Shown here piece after piece: positions 54,834 through 63,386 of a DNA stretch of 64,000 nt. The notes under the pieces are model-generated. The model had not been told where the DNA came from. It worked only from the letters and a program-made list of their open reading frames with translations, and searched no databases. Origin of the DNA: Microbacterium croceum (GTDB lineage Bacteria > Actinomycetota > Actinomycetes > Actinomycetales > Microbacteriaceae); contig NZ_JAHWXN010000001.1 in assembly GCF_023091245.1 (NCBI RefSeq), forward strand, positions 1,984,001 through 2,048,000, given 5' to 3'. The stretch's first letter is position 1, and the number at the start of each line of letters is the position of its first letter. The translations under genes and the position numbers were made by a program.

Positions 54834-56063
54834 GTGAATCCCTCGACTCAATCGAGGGGTGCGGCGAAGAGGGCGCTCCTCTCTCTCGCCATCGGCAGCT
54901 TCGGAATCGGCATGACCGAGTTCGTGATCATGGGCCTGCTGCCCAACATCTCCTCCGACCTGCTCCCGTCGCTCTGGGCGACCAGCCAGGAGGACGCGCT
55001 GAGCCAGGCCGGCTGGTTGATTTCGCTGTACGCGCTCGGTGTTGTCATCGGCGCACCGACGATCGCCGGTTTCGTGGCCCGCTATCCGCGGCACCGAGTG
55101 ATGATCGTGCTCGCCCTCGCACTGACCATCTTCAACGCGCTCACCGTGGTCCTCCCGACGTTCGAGCTGGTCGGGATCTCTCGCTTCCTCGCGGGCCTCC
55201 CACATGGCGCCTACTTCGGCATCGGCGCGCTGGTCGCGGCCGATGTGATGGGCCCGGGCAACCGTGCTAAGGGAGTGGCGTTCATCCTCACCGGGCTCAC
55301 GGTCGCGAACGTGGTCGGGGTGCCGTTGGGCACCTATCTCGGCCAGCAGTTCGGATGGCGGGCGGCGTTCGCCGTCGTCGCCCTCGTCTTCGCCCTCGCC
55401 ACGCTCTGCATCACGTTCTTCGTGCCGAAGCGCCCCGGTGAACCCGGACGCACGATGCGCCAGGAGCTCGGGGTGTTCCGCATCCGCCAGGTGTGGTTCA
55501 CCCTTGGCGTCGGTGCGATCGGCTTCGGGGGTTTCTTCGCGGTCTACAGCTACGTCGCACCGCTGGTCACCGAGGTCGCCGGAGCGCCGGACTGGTTCGT
55601 GCCGATCGTGCTCGTGCTCATGGGCCTCGGGATGACGGCGGGAAACCTGGTCGGTGGGCACCTGGCCGACATCGACCTGCGCCGCACGCTCCTCTACGGA
55701 CTCGCGGCGATGGCAGTGGTGTTCGCGATGCTGGCGCTGCTGGCTTTCTGGATCGTGAGCCTGAGCCTCCTCGTCTTCGTCGTCGGATTCGTGTCGTCGG
55801 TGCTCAGCCCGACGATCCAGACGAGGCTCATGGACGTCGCCGGCGACAACCAGTCGATCGCCGCGGCGATGAACCATTCTGCACTCAACATCGGCAACAG
55901 TCTCGGGGCGTTCTTGGGTGGCGTCGTGATCGCCCTCGGATGGGGTTTCACCGCTCCGGCCTGGACCGGCGCGGCTCTGGCGATCGCGGGACTGCTGATC
56001 GCGCTGGTGTCGTACCGGATCGAAGCGCGTCGACCCGCGGCTCCGGTACGGGTCGCGTCGTAG
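54834..56063 (+). CDS. MFS exporter (AraJ/chloramphenicol-efflux-like)
   Basis: This 409-residue major facilitator has twelve transmembrane helices. The opening GSFGIGMTEFVIMGLLPNIS is typical of the drug/sugar efflux branch that includes AraJ and Cmx-like proteins, and the motif-A-like loop is ARYPRHRVMIV between helices 2 and 3. It likely exports small molecules by proton antiport; the sequence does not define a substrate. The GTG start is leaderless by prediction, and its TAG stop is used as the first half of the next promoter. Confidence 0.85.
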   Translation: MNPSTQSRGAAKRALLSLAIGSFGIGMTEFVIMGLLPNISSDLLPSLWATSQEDALSQAGWLISLYALGVVIGAPTIAGFVARYPRHRVMIVLALALTIFNALTVVLPTFELVGISRFLAGLPHGAYFGIGALVAADVMGPGNRAKGVAFILTGLTVANVVGVPLGTYLGQQFGWRAAFAVVALVFALATLCITFFVPKRPGEPGRTMRQELGVFRIRQVWFTLGVGAIGFGGFFAVYSYVAPLVTEVAGAPDWFVPIVLVLMGLGMTAGNLVGGHLADIDLRRTLLYGLAAMAVVFAMLALLAFWIVSLSLLVFVVGFVSSVLSPTIQTRLMDVAGDNQSIAAAMNHSALNIGNSLGAFLGGVVIALGWGFTAPAWTGAALAIAGLLIALVSYRIEARRPAAPVRVAS

Positions 56064-56072
56064 AGTGACGGG
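56061..56072 (+). promoter_or_regulatory. Predicted leaderless promoter of the NUDIX gene, built on the MFS stop codon
   Basis: TAGAGT (56061-56066) with a 6-nt gap to GTG 56073; its TAG is the stop codon of the MFS gene. Confidence 0.55.
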
Positions 56073-56678
56073 GTGAGCGACCCCGAAGAGTCCCTGCCCG
56101 TCGCCGGCACCGTCGTGCTGCTGCGCCCCGCTGCGGCCGGGTTCGAGGTGCTGCTGATCCGACGCCCCGATCGCGGATCGTTCGCGGGCGCATGGGTCTT
56201 CCCCGGTGGGAAGGTCGAGGAGATCGACCGGCGACCCGGTGGATCAGAGCGAGAGGATGCCCGCCGTGCCGGTATCCGCGAAACTCTCGAAGAGGTCGGC
56301 CTCGAGATCGGCGAGCTCGTGGTCCTGTCGCAGTGGCAGCCGCCGCGCGAGGCGCCGACCCGCATCCGCACCTGGTTCTTCCTGGCTGCGGCCCCGGATC
56401 AGCAGCCATCGCCCTCGGCCGATGAGGTGAGCGAGATCGCGTGGGTCAGCCCGGCGTCCGCCCTCGAGCGACACGGCGCCGGCGCGTGGACACTGTTCCC
56501 GCCGACCTGGATGACCTTGCACAGGCTCACGGCGTTCGATGACATCGCATCCGTTCTCGCCGCTGCCGGCACCGCCGACGTGTTCCAGACGCGTGTGCAC
56601 GACGAGGGCCGCGCGTTCGAATGGGCGCAGGGGCGGCTTGACGCCTCACGCCTGCCCTGGACGTTCGGCCCCGCCTGA
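56073..56678 (+). CDS. NUDIX hydrolase
   Basis: This 201-residue protein has a Nudix fold with the motif-like region GGKVEEIDRR...EDARRAGIRETLEEVGLEIGEL (about 45-85), matching Gx5Ex7REUxEExGU with an insertion between the first Gly/Glu and the REUxEE core, as in the NUDT7/CoA-type branch. It would cleave nucleoside-diphosphate-linked compounds; which one is unknown. GTG 56073 is the first plausible start; the preceding gene ends 10 nt before it. Confidence 0.85.
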   Translation: MSDPEESLPVAGTVVLLRPAAAGFEVLLIRRPDRGSFAGAWVFPGGKVEEIDRRPGGSEREDARRAGIRETLEEVGLEIGELVVLSQWQPPREAPTRIRTWFFLAAAPDQQPSPSADEVSEIAWVSPASALERHGAGAWTLFPPTWMTLHRLTAFDDIASVLAAAGTADVFQTRVHDEGRAFEWAQGRLDASRLPWTFGPA

Positions 56679-56692
56679 GCCGAGTCCCGTGG

Positions 56693-57901
56693 TCAGCTCT
56701 CGAGCAGTCGCCGCAGATGCGTGCCGACCGCTTCGCTCTCGATCAGGAAGCCGTCGTGGCCGAAGTCGCTCGCGAGCACCACGGCCTCGTTGCCGTCGAG
56801 AGTGTTCGGGACGCTGCGGGCGATCCGGTGCTGCCCGTCGACGGGGAAGAGCCGGTCGCTGTCGATGCCGAGCACGAGCGTGGTCGCGGTGACCGCGTGC
56901 AGAGCCTCTTCGACGCCACCGCGGTCGCGGCCGACATCATGCGAGTTCATCGCCTCGACGAGCGTGATGTAGCTGTTCGCATCGAAGCGGCGCGTGAACT
57001 TGTTGCCGTGGAAATCGAGGTACGACTCGACGGCGAATCGTCCACCGTGGCCGAGCGGCGACACATCCGACTGCCAGGAGCGCTGGAAGCGCTGGTTGAG
57101 CTCGATCGGACTGCGGTAGTTCAGCAGGGCCATGCGTCGGGCGAGGGCCAGGCCGCGGTGCGGACCGTCTCCGTCGCTCAGGTCGTAGTACTCGCCGCCT
57201 TGGAACCGGGGGTCCATGCGGATCGTGCCGATCTGCACGGTGTTCAGCGCGATCTGGTCAGCGGTGGTCACCGGGGGAGAGGAGAGCACCGCCAGACGCT
57301 CGACGCGTTCCGGATGCGTGATCGCCCACTCCAGGGCGTGCATACCGCCCATCGAGCCGCCGACGACCGCCGCCCAGCGGTCGATCCCCAGGGCGTCGGC
57401 GAGACGTACCTGCGCCGCCACCTGGTCACGGATCGTCAGGTAGGGGAACCGTGAGGCCCACTCGTAGCCGTCGGGGGCGACGCTCGCCGGTCCGGTGGAC
57501 CCCTGGCATCCGCCCAACATGTTGGGGGCGATCAGGAACCAGCGGTCGGTGTCGAGGGGGGCGCCGGGACCGGTGAGGTCCTCCCACCAGCCGGCCGTGG
57601 GGTGCCCGGCACCGGCGGGGCCGCGCACATGGCTGTCGCCGGTGAGGGCGTGCAGCACGAGCACGGCGTTGTCGCGTGCCTTGTTCAGCTCGCCCCAGGT
57701 CTCGTAGGCGAGGCGGATGCCGGGCAGCTCGCTCCCGCTCTCGGTGCGGAACGCCCCGAACGAGGCGAACCGTCGCCCGCCGACCGGGTCGCCATCACGC
57801 CAGGCTCCCGTGGCGGGAGGGCGCGCGCGCAGCAGGCGCACATCGGCCTCCGTCACGGGCGCCGATGGCACCGTGTCCTCGGAGGTCGTCTGCCAGTCCA
57901 T
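56693..57901 (-). CDS. metX: Homoserine O-acetyltransferase MetX
   Basis: This 402-residue alpha/beta hydrolase acetylates homoserine for methionine synthesis. The nucleophile elbow is VVGGSMGGMHALEW, with AYETWGELN and NMLGGCQGSTGPAS blocks upstream and the catalytic Asp/His in GIDSDRLFPVDGQ and DFGHDGFL. ATG 57901 matches the usual start; GAGAAT lies 6 nt upstream, so it may have its own promoter. It follows metY on the same strand after a 280-bp gap containing a strong hairpin. Confidence 0.95.
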   Translation of the reverse strand: MDWQTTSEDTVPSAPVTEADVRLLRARPPATGAWRDGDPVGGRRFASFGAFRTESGSELPGIRLAYETWGELNKARDNAVLVLHALTGDSHVRGPAGAGHPTAGWWEDLTGPGAPLDTDRWFLIAPNMLGGCQGSTGPASVAPDGYEWASRFPYLTIRDQVAAQVRLADALGIDRWAAVVGGSMGGMHALEWAITHPERVERLAVLSSPPVTTADQIALNTVQIGTIRMDPRFQGGEYYDLSDGDGPHRGLALARRMALLNYRSPIELNQRFQRSWQSDVSPLGHGGRFAVESYLDFHGNKFTRRFDANSYITLVEAMNSHDVGRDRGGVEEALHAVTATTLVLGIDSDRLFPVDGQHRIARSVPNTLDGNEAVVLASDFGHDGFLIESEAVGTHLRRLLES

Positions 57902-58126
57902 GGCTCCATTCTCGCCTGGCTGGACGACTGTCCGCCGAAAGTTACGGTGCGGGTGCCCGCGATGCCGCGGAGTTGCCCGGGTCAGAGGCCCAAATGGTCG
58001 CGTGTTCCGCATCCTCCCCGGGCGTTTCCCGTGGCGGGTGAGGCGTGCGCGGTACTCGATCGAGCTGGACAGTTGAGCGACAGTCGCACGGGCGGGCATC
58101 GAGCGGCGCGCAGAACGGCCGTGACG

Positions 58127-58164
58127 CAGAGATGCCCCGGACCTTCCGGTCCGGGGCATCTCTG
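58127..58164 (-). terminator. Terminator after metY
   Basis: A perfect 17-bp stem (58127-58143 with 58148-58164) with a TTCC loop lies 18 nt downstream of the metY stop. It separates metY from metX. Confidence 0.75.
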
Positions 58165-58181
58165 TTCTCTGAGGAGGAGAC

Positions 58182-59504
58182 TCAGGCGCGAGCGGCCTCC
58201 GTGACGCGGCGAGCCGCGGCGAGGGCCTGGTCGAGGTCGGCCTTGAGGTCTTCGATGTTCTCGATACCCACCGAGAGACGCACGAGACCGGGGGTGACGC
58301 CCGCGGTGAGCTGCTGCTCCGGAGTCAGCTGGGCGTGCGTGGTGGACGCCGGGTGGATGACGAGCGAGCGCACGTCGCCGATGTTGGCGAGGTGGCTGAA
58401 CAGCGAGAGGCTGTTCACGAACTCGCGACCGGCCTCCACGCCGCCCTTGAGCTCGAAGGACAGCACGGCACCGACACCCTTGGGGGCGTACTCGTTCGCC
58501 TTCGCGTACCAGGGAGAGGAAGGCAGACCCGAGTAGTTGACCGTCGCGACGTCGTCACGGTTGTCGAGCCACTCGGCGATCTCCTGCGCGTTCTGCACGT
58601 GGCGCTCGATACGCAGCGACAGCGTCTCGATGCCCTGGATGAGGTTCCAGGCGCTCTGCGGAGCGATCGCGGAGCCCAGGTCGCGCAGCAGCTGCACGCG
58701 CGCCTTGATGATGTACGCGAGCGCGTCGCCGACCGCGGCCGTGTAGCTCGCGCCGTGGTAAGAGGGGTCCGGAACCGTGAGGCCCGGGAACTTCTCGACG
58801 TTCTTCGACCACTCGAACGAGCCCCCGTCGATGATCGCGCCGCCGATGGTGGTGCCGTGGCCGCCGAGGAACTTGGTGACCGAGTGGACGACGATGTCGG
58901 CGCCGAACTCGAACGGACGGATCAGGTATGGCGTCGCGATCGTGTTGTCGACGATGAGCGGCACGCCGGACTCGTGCGCGACGTCGGCGACCGTGCGGAT
59001 GTCGAGGATGTTGATCTGGGGGTTGCCGATGGTCTCCGCGAAGAACAGCTTGGTGTTCGGGCGGACGGCGCGACGCCATTCCTCGGGGTCGTCCTGGTTC
59101 TCGACGAATGTGACCTCGATGCCGAGCTTCGCGAGCGTGTACTTGAACAGGTTGTAGGTGCCGCCGTAGATGGAGCTCGAGGCGACGAAGTGGTCGCCGG
59201 CTTCGGCGATGTTCAGCACGGCGAAGGTCGAGGCGGCCTGACCGCTGGCGAGGACGAGAGCGCCGGTGCCCCCCTCCAGAGCGGCGAGGCGCTGCTCCAG
59301 CACATCCTGCGTCGGGTTCTGGATACGGGTGTAGATGTTGCCGAACTCCGCGAGGGCGAAGAGGTTCGCCGCGTGGTCCGCGCTGTCGAAGACGTAGGAG
59401 GTGGTCTGGTAGATCGGCGTGGCGCGAGCCTTCGTGACCGGGTCGGGAGCGGCGCCCGAGTGAATCTGCTTGGTCTCGAAACGCCAGGTCTCGGGTGCGG
59501 ACAT
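58182..59504 (-). CDS. metY: O-acetylhomoserine sulfhydrylase (MetY type)
   Basis: This 440-residue PLP enzyme of the Cys/Met metabolism family makes homocysteine from O-acetylhomoserine and sulfide. Marks are the opening ETKQIHSGAAPDP, PIYQTTSYVF, NPTQDVLEQRLAALEGG, the PLP Lys in HSVTKFLGGHGTTIGG, and the C-terminal SVGIENIEDLKADL. Its length and the KFLGGHGT block favour MetY over cystathionine synthases. ATG 59504 follows GGGGGA. Its substrate is made by MetX, the next gene. Confidence 0.93.
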   Translation of the reverse strand: MSAPETWRFETKQIHSGAAPDPVTKARATPIYQTTSYVFDSADHAANLFALAEFGNIYTRIQNPTQDVLEQRLAALEGGTGALVLASGQAASTFAVLNIAEAGDHFVASSSIYGGTYNLFKYTLAKLGIEVTFVENQDDPEEWRRAVRPNTKLFFAETIGNPQINILDIRTVADVAHESGVPLIVDNTIATPYLIRPFEFGADIVVHSVTKFLGGHGTTIGGAIIDGGSFEWSKNVEKFPGLTVPDPSYHGASYTAAVGDALAYIIKARVQLLRDLGSAIAPQSAWNLIQGIETLSLRIERHVQNAQEIAEWLDNRDDVATVNYSGLPSSPWYAKANEYAPKGVGAVLSFELKGGVEAGREFVNSLSLFSHLANIGDVRSLVIHPASTTHAQLTPEQQLTAGVTPGLVRLSVGIENIEDLKADLDQALAAARRVTEAARA

Positions 59505-59555
59505 GTTGTTCCCCCTGGAACTCGTGGAAGGTCGATGGCAGATGCCGTTTCAGCG

Positions 59556-59582
59556 AGAGTACGGAACTTCGGGTCGTGTCAA
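59556..59582 (-). promoter_or_regulatory. Promoter of metY (-35/-10)
   Basis: TTGACA (59577-59582, minus) and TACTCT (59556-59561, minus) are separated by 15 nt, short of the usual 17 but with a perfect -35. The leader of about 45 nt has no SAM-riboswitch fold that I can see. Confidence 0.5.
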
Positions 59583-59639
59583 CAACGGGTGGGAAATGTG
59601 ACGTAACAGTGGGAGCCGCCGAAAAGACACGGAACATCG

Positions 59640-59651
59640 TACGGTGGAGGC
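59640..59651 (+). promoter_or_regulatory. Predicted leaderless promoter of the SDR gene
   Basis: TACGGT (59640-59645) with a 6-nt gap to ATG 59652; the gap GGAGGC resembles a Shine-Dalgarno but is too close to the start. Confidence 0.5.
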
Positions 59652-60434
59652 ATGGCCAACAGACGTGCAGTGGTGACAGGTGCGAGCTCGGGAATCGGTG
59701 CGGCGACGGTGCGCGCTCTCCGATCCAGCGGATGGGACGTCGTCGGCGTCGCGCGACGAGAGGATCGTCTCTCGGCGCTCGCCGCGGAGACCGGCGCATC
59801 GGCGATCGCCTGCGACCTGACCAACCCCGATGCCGTCGACGCGCTCGTCGCGGAGCTCGAGAAGTCCGGCCCCGTGCATGCGCTCGTGCAGGTCGCCGGT
59901 GGTGCCCGCGGGACCGATCGTGTCGAGGATGCATCGATCGAGGACTGGCAGTGGATGTTCGACGCCAACGTGCTCGCCACTCAGCGTCTCGTGGCCGGTC
60001 TCTTGCCGTCGCTGCGTCGTGCCGCGGCGGCCGACGGCCACGCCGACACGATCTTCGTCACCTCGACCGCCGCGCAGACCGCCTATGCAGGTGGGGCCGG
60101 ATACAACGCCGCGAAGGCGGCGGAGGCGATGTTGGTGCGTGTGCTCAGACAGGAGCTGAACGGCGAGCCGATCCGCGTCGTCGAGGTCGCCCCCGGCATG
60201 GTGCACACCGAGGAGTTCACGCTCAACCGCCTGGGTGGTGACGCAGTGGCGGCCGAGGCCGTCTACTCCGGGGTGGAGGCTCCGCTTCTTGCCGACGACG
60301 TGGCCGACGTCATCCGTTACGCGCTGGAGTCGCCCGGCCACGTGAACCTCGACCAGATCACGATGCGTCCGGTCGCACAGTCCGCCCAGCACCTCCTCGC
60401 GCGCGGGCCGCTGCGCGTGCGTTCCATCGACTGA
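59652..60434 (+). CDS. Short-chain dehydrogenase/reductase
   Basis: This 260-residue classical SDR has the nucleotide-binding [17 protein letters not shown] at residue 8, the NAG-like AGGARG, catalytic Ser in [14 protein letters not shown] and YNAAK (Tyr-x3-Lys). It is closest in style to YdfG-like serine/3-hydroxy-acid dehydrogenases. The late LNLDQI-like stretch ([11 protein letters not shown]) is typical of that group. The substrate is unassigned. It runs into ung with a 2-bp gap. Confidence 0.88.
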   Translation: MANRRAVVTGASSGIGAATVRALRSSGWDVVGVARREDRLSALAAETGASAIACDLTNPDAVDALVAELEKSGPVHALVQVAGGARGTDRVEDASIEDWQWMFDANVLATQRLVAGLLPSLRRAAAADGHADTIFVTSTAAQTAYAGGAGYNAAKAAEAMLVRVLRQELNGEPIRVVEVAPGMVHTEEFTLNRLGGDAVAAEAVYSGVEAPLLADDVADVIRYALESPGHVNLDQITMRPVAQSAQHLLARGPLRVRSID

Positions 60435-60436
60435 CG

Positions 60437-61162
60437 ATGGCGCGGACTCTCTCCGAGCTCGCCGCCGACGGCCAGATCGACGACGGATGGGCGCAGGCGC
60501 TCGCTCCGGCACAGGACGACATCACCGCGTTGGGGGAGCGGTTGAGGTCCGAGCAGGAGGCGGGCCGCGGGTATCTGCCCGAGGGGCGCAATGTGCTGCG
60601 CGTGTTCCAGCGGCCGCTCGCCGATGTGCGGGTGCTCATCACCGGTCAGGACCCGTACCCCACGCCAGGGCATCCGATCGGTCTGTCCTTCGCCGTCGAC
60701 CGAGAGGTCCGCCCGCTGCCGCGCAGTCTCGGCAACATCTACAAGGAGCGCGAGACCGACCTCGGCATTCCGCCTGCCCCGCACGGCGACCTCACGGCGT
60801 GGAGCGACCAGGGCGTGCTCCTGCTGAACCGCGTGCTCACGGTGCAGCCCGGCGCCGCGGGCTCTCACCGCGGCTGGGGATGGGAGAAGGTGACCGAGTT
60901 GGCGATCCGCACGCTCGTGGCGCGCGAGCAACCGCTGGTCGCGATCCTGTGGGGCAAGGATGCTGCGAACCTGCAGCCGCTTCTCGGTGAGACTCCGGTG
61001 ATCGCCTCGGCGCATCCGTCTCCGCTGTCGGCCCGCCGAGGCTTCTTCGGCTCCCGTCCGTTCTCGCGCGCGAATGCGGTGCTTGCGGGCATGGGCGCGG
61101 CACCGGTGGACTGGCGGGTGGAGGGCGAGCCCCTCGTTCCCTCAGCGCCCCCCTTTCCCTAA
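60437..61162 (+). CDS. ung: Uracil-DNA glycosylase, family 1
   Basis: This 241-residue enzyme removes uracil from DNA. The water-activating Asp72 is in [16 protein letters not shown], the central block is [24 protein letters not shown], and the minor-groove loop is [21 protein letters not shown]. The length is typical of actinobacterial Ung. It starts 2 bp after the SDR stop, so they may be co-transcribed, and its TAA stop forms the first half of the next promoter hexamer. Confidence 0.95.
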   Translation: MARTLSELAADGQIDDGWAQALAPAQDDITALGERLRSEQEAGRGYLPEGRNVLRVFQRPLADVRVLITGQDPYPTPGHPIGLSFAVDREVRPLPRSLGNIYKERETDLGIPPAPHGDLTAWSDQGVLLLNRVLTVQPGAAGSHRGWGWEKVTELAIRTLVAREQPLVAILWGKDAANLQPLLGETPVIASAHPSPLSARRGFFGSRPFSRANAVLAGMGAAPVDWRVEGEPLVPSAPPFP

Positions 61163-61171
61163 GCTGGGCGC
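61160..61171 (+). promoter_or_regulatory. Predicted leaderless promoter of the GNAT gene, built on the ung stop codon
   Basis: TAAGCT (61160-61165) with a 6-nt gap to ATG 61172; its TAA is the stop codon of ung. Confidence 0.55.
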
Positions 61172-61792
61172 ATGCAGTTCGAACCGGGGGACCGACGCCG
61201 TGTCCTTCCTCGTCATCTGCGCCCCGCCGTTCCGGTCGAGGTCTTCTCTTACACCATCCGGCCGGTCAGGGCCGTAGACCTCCCGCACGTGCGCGAGATC
61301 TACAACCACTTCGTGAGCAACTCCGCCGTGACTCTCGACGAACGGCGCAGCAGCATTCCGTACTGGCGGGAGAAGTTCGCACTGCTCACGAAGTTGAATC
61401 TGCCATTCCTCGTCGCGGTCTCACCGGCCGGCGTGGTGCTCGGCTATGCGCTCGCGCAGCCGTGGGCGGGGAAGAACGCCTACCGCTACACCGTCGAAGA
61501 TTCGATCTACCTCGGCCCTGGCGCTGGAGGGAAGGGTCTGGGAGCCGCGCTGCTGCAGGCGCTGATCGACGCGTGTGAACAGATCGGCATCCGCGAGATG
61601 GTCGCCGTGATCAGCGACAGCGGCGCGGAGGCATCGATCCGCCTGCACGCAAAGCTCGGTTTCGAGGAGGCCGGGCGCATGGGCCGCGTCGGCTACAAGT
61701 TCGGTCGCGAACTCGGCACGGTCTACATGCGGCGTGCACTGCGTCCGAGCGGCCGGCGCCGCGGACTCTTCTCGTCGAGCCGCGGCCGCTAG
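61172..61792 (+). CDS. GNAT family N-acetyltransferase (PPT/Pat-like)
   Basis: This 206-residue GNAT protein begins with about 28 basic residues before the conserved core ([31 protein letters not shown]), then an acetyl-CoA loop [23 protein letters not shown] and the late [18 protein letters not shown]. The EIYN...VTFE-like core resembles phosphinothricin-acetyltransferase and methionine-sulfoximine acetyltransferases, but the substrate is unproven. Its stop shares CTAG with the stop of the opposing oppF gene. Confidence 0.85.
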   Translation: MQFEPGDRRRVLPRHLRPAVPVEVFSYTIRPVRAVDLPHVREIYNHFVSNSAVTLDERRSSIPYWREKFALLTKLNLPFLVAVSPAGVVLGYALAQPWAGKNAYRYTVEDSIYLGPGAGGKGLGAALLQALIDACEQIGIREMVAVISDSGAEASIRLHAKLGFEEAGRMGRVGYKFGRELGTVYMRRALRPSGRRRGLFSSSRGR

Positions 61793-62598
61793 AGCGCGGC
61801 GGTGCCGGAGTCGCCCGCGGGGATCACCGGGATCGCCGCGAGCAGCGCCTTCGTGTAGCCGTGCTGGGGGTGCAGCAGCACGTCGGGTGTCGAGCCTCGC
61901 TCGACGATCGCCCCGTCCTTCATGACGACGATCGTGTCGCAGAGGTTCTGGACCACACCGATGTCGTGCGACACGAGCACAAGGGTGAGGTCCGTGGTGC
62001 GGCGCAGCTCGATCAGCAGCTCGAGGATCTGCGCGCGCACCGTGACGTCGAGCGCCGAGAGTGGTTCGTCGCCGATCAGGATCCGCGGGCGGTGCACGAT
62101 GGCGCGGGCGAGCGCGATCCGCTGGCGCTGCCCGCCGGAGAACTCGTGCGGGTAGCGATCCGCCATGTCGGGTTCGAGCCCGACCTGCGCGAGCACCTCG
62201 CGCACGCGGGCACGGCGGTCGCCCTCGATGTCGAGGGCCCACAGGGGCTCGCCGACGATCTGTCCCGCCGACATGCGGGGGTCGAGGGACGCATAGGGAT
62301 CCTGGAATACCAGCCCCGTCTCTCGGCGCAGCCAACGCAGCGACTTCGCGGAGGCGGATGCATCCACCGTGCGCCCTTCGACGCGCACGGTGCCGCTCGT
62401 CGGCCGGTCGAGGCCGAGCAGCAGACGGATCAGCGTGGACTTGCCGGATCCGGATTCGCCGATGATGCCCAGGGCCGACCCCTCGGCGACGTCGAGGTCG
62501 GTCGCGGCGAGCGCGGTCTGCGTGCGGGAGCGCTCGAAGGTCGACCGCTTCGGCACGAAGAAGTCGCGGCGCAGTCCGCGTGCTTCGATCAGACTCAC
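61789..62598 (-). CDS. Oligopeptide-type ABC transporter ATP-binding protein (OppF/DppF)
   Basis: This 269-residue ATPase has Walker [21 protein letters not shown], signature [15 protein letters not shown] and Walker [13 protein letters not shown], of the OppF/DppF subfamily that powers import of peptides, nickel or sugars. It overlaps the preceding OppD-type gene by 4 bp. It lies at the 3' end of the operon, with the stop codon embedded in a palindrome shared with the GNAT gene. Confidence 0.9.
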   Translation of the reverse strand: MSLIEARGLRRDFFVPKRSTFERSRTQTALAATDLDVAEGSALGIIGESGSGKSTLIRLLLGLDRPTSGTVRVEGRTVDASASAKSLRWLRRETGLVFQDPYASLDPRMSAGQIVGEPLWALDIEGDRRARVREVLAQVGLEPDMADRYPHEFSGGQRQRIALARAIVHRPRILIGDEPLSALDVTVRAQILELLIELRRTTDLTLVLVSHDIGVVQNLCDTIVVMKDGAIVERGSTPDVLLHPQHGYTKALLAAIPVIPAGDSGTAAL

Positions 62599-63386
62599 TG
62601 CGCGCCTCCATCCGGACGCCAGAGCGTCGCCGTCGCATCGCGCAGCAGCCCCTGTGTGATCGGCGACGTGGGAGCCGTGAGCAGGTGCTGCACAGAGGCG
62701 GCTTCGACCACCCGTCCGTGCTCCAGCACCACGCCCTCGGTCGCGACCTGGGCGAGCACGGCGAGATCGTGCGTGATGAACACCAGCGACATCCCCTCCT
62801 CCTCGACGAGGGAGAGCAGCAACGAGAGGATCTCCGCCTGGATCGTCACATCGAGCGCCGTGGTCGGCTCATCGGCGATCAGCAGTTTCGGGCGGCACGC
62901 GAGTGCCATCGCGATCGCCACGCGCTGACGTTGTCCTCCGGAGAGCTGGTGGGGGTAGCGATCCACGATCGATGCGGGATCGGGGAGGCGCACGCGGGCG
63001 GCCTCGGCGATCGCGCGTGCACGGGCCTCTCGTCGACCGATCCGCTCGTGGATGCGGATGGACTCTGCGATCTGACGGCCCACCGTCCGGATCGGGTTGA
63101 GGGCGGTTCGCGGCTCCTGGAACACGATGCCGATGTCGTCACCGCGCAGTCGGGCCAGTTCCCGGTCGGGCCGGCCGATCAGCTCGGTGCCGTTCCAGCG
63201 GATGCTCCCGCTCGTGGTCGCGCCGTCGGGCAGCAGGCCGAGCACGGCCAATGCCGTGAGCGACTTGCCCGATCCGGATTCGCCGATCAGGCCGAGGCGG
63301 GCACCGTCAGGCACGTCGAAGGAGATGCCGTCGACGACCCGGCGTCCGTCGATCTCGACGACCAGGTCCTGCACGGAGAGCGTCAT
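62595..63386 (-). CDS. Oligopeptide-type ABC transporter ATP-binding protein (OppD/DppD)
   Basis: This 263-residue ATPase has Walker [19 protein letters not shown], signature [15 protein letters not shown] and Walker [15 protein letters not shown]. The [20 protein letters not shown] part of OppD is present as [14 protein letters not shown]. It overlaps the permease stop by 4 bp (ATGA at 63383-63386). Together with the next gene it forms the asymmetric ATPase pair of a peptide importer. Confidence 0.9.
   Translation of the reverse strand: MTLSVQDLVVEIDGRRVVDGISFDVPDGARLGLIGESGSGKSLTALAVLGLLPDGATTSGSIRWNGTELIGRPDRELARLRGDDIGIVFQEPRTALNPIRTVGRQIAESIRIHERIGRREARARAIAEAARVRLPDPASIVDRYPHQLSGGQRQRVAIAMALACRPKLLIADEPTTALDVTIQAEILSLLLSLVEEEGMSLVFITHDLAVLAQVATEGVVLEHGRVVEAASVQHLLTAPTSPITQGLLRDATATLWRPDGGAQ

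Noticed and set aside
59505..59651. Possible SAM riboswitch before metY
   Set aside because: The predicted leader is about 45 nt, too short for SAM-I or SAM-IV, and I found no conserved helices.
61172..61792. GNAT gene as a herbicide- or antibiotic-resistance determinant
   Set aside because: Family resemblance to phosphinothricin acetyltransferases is not enough to assign the substrate.
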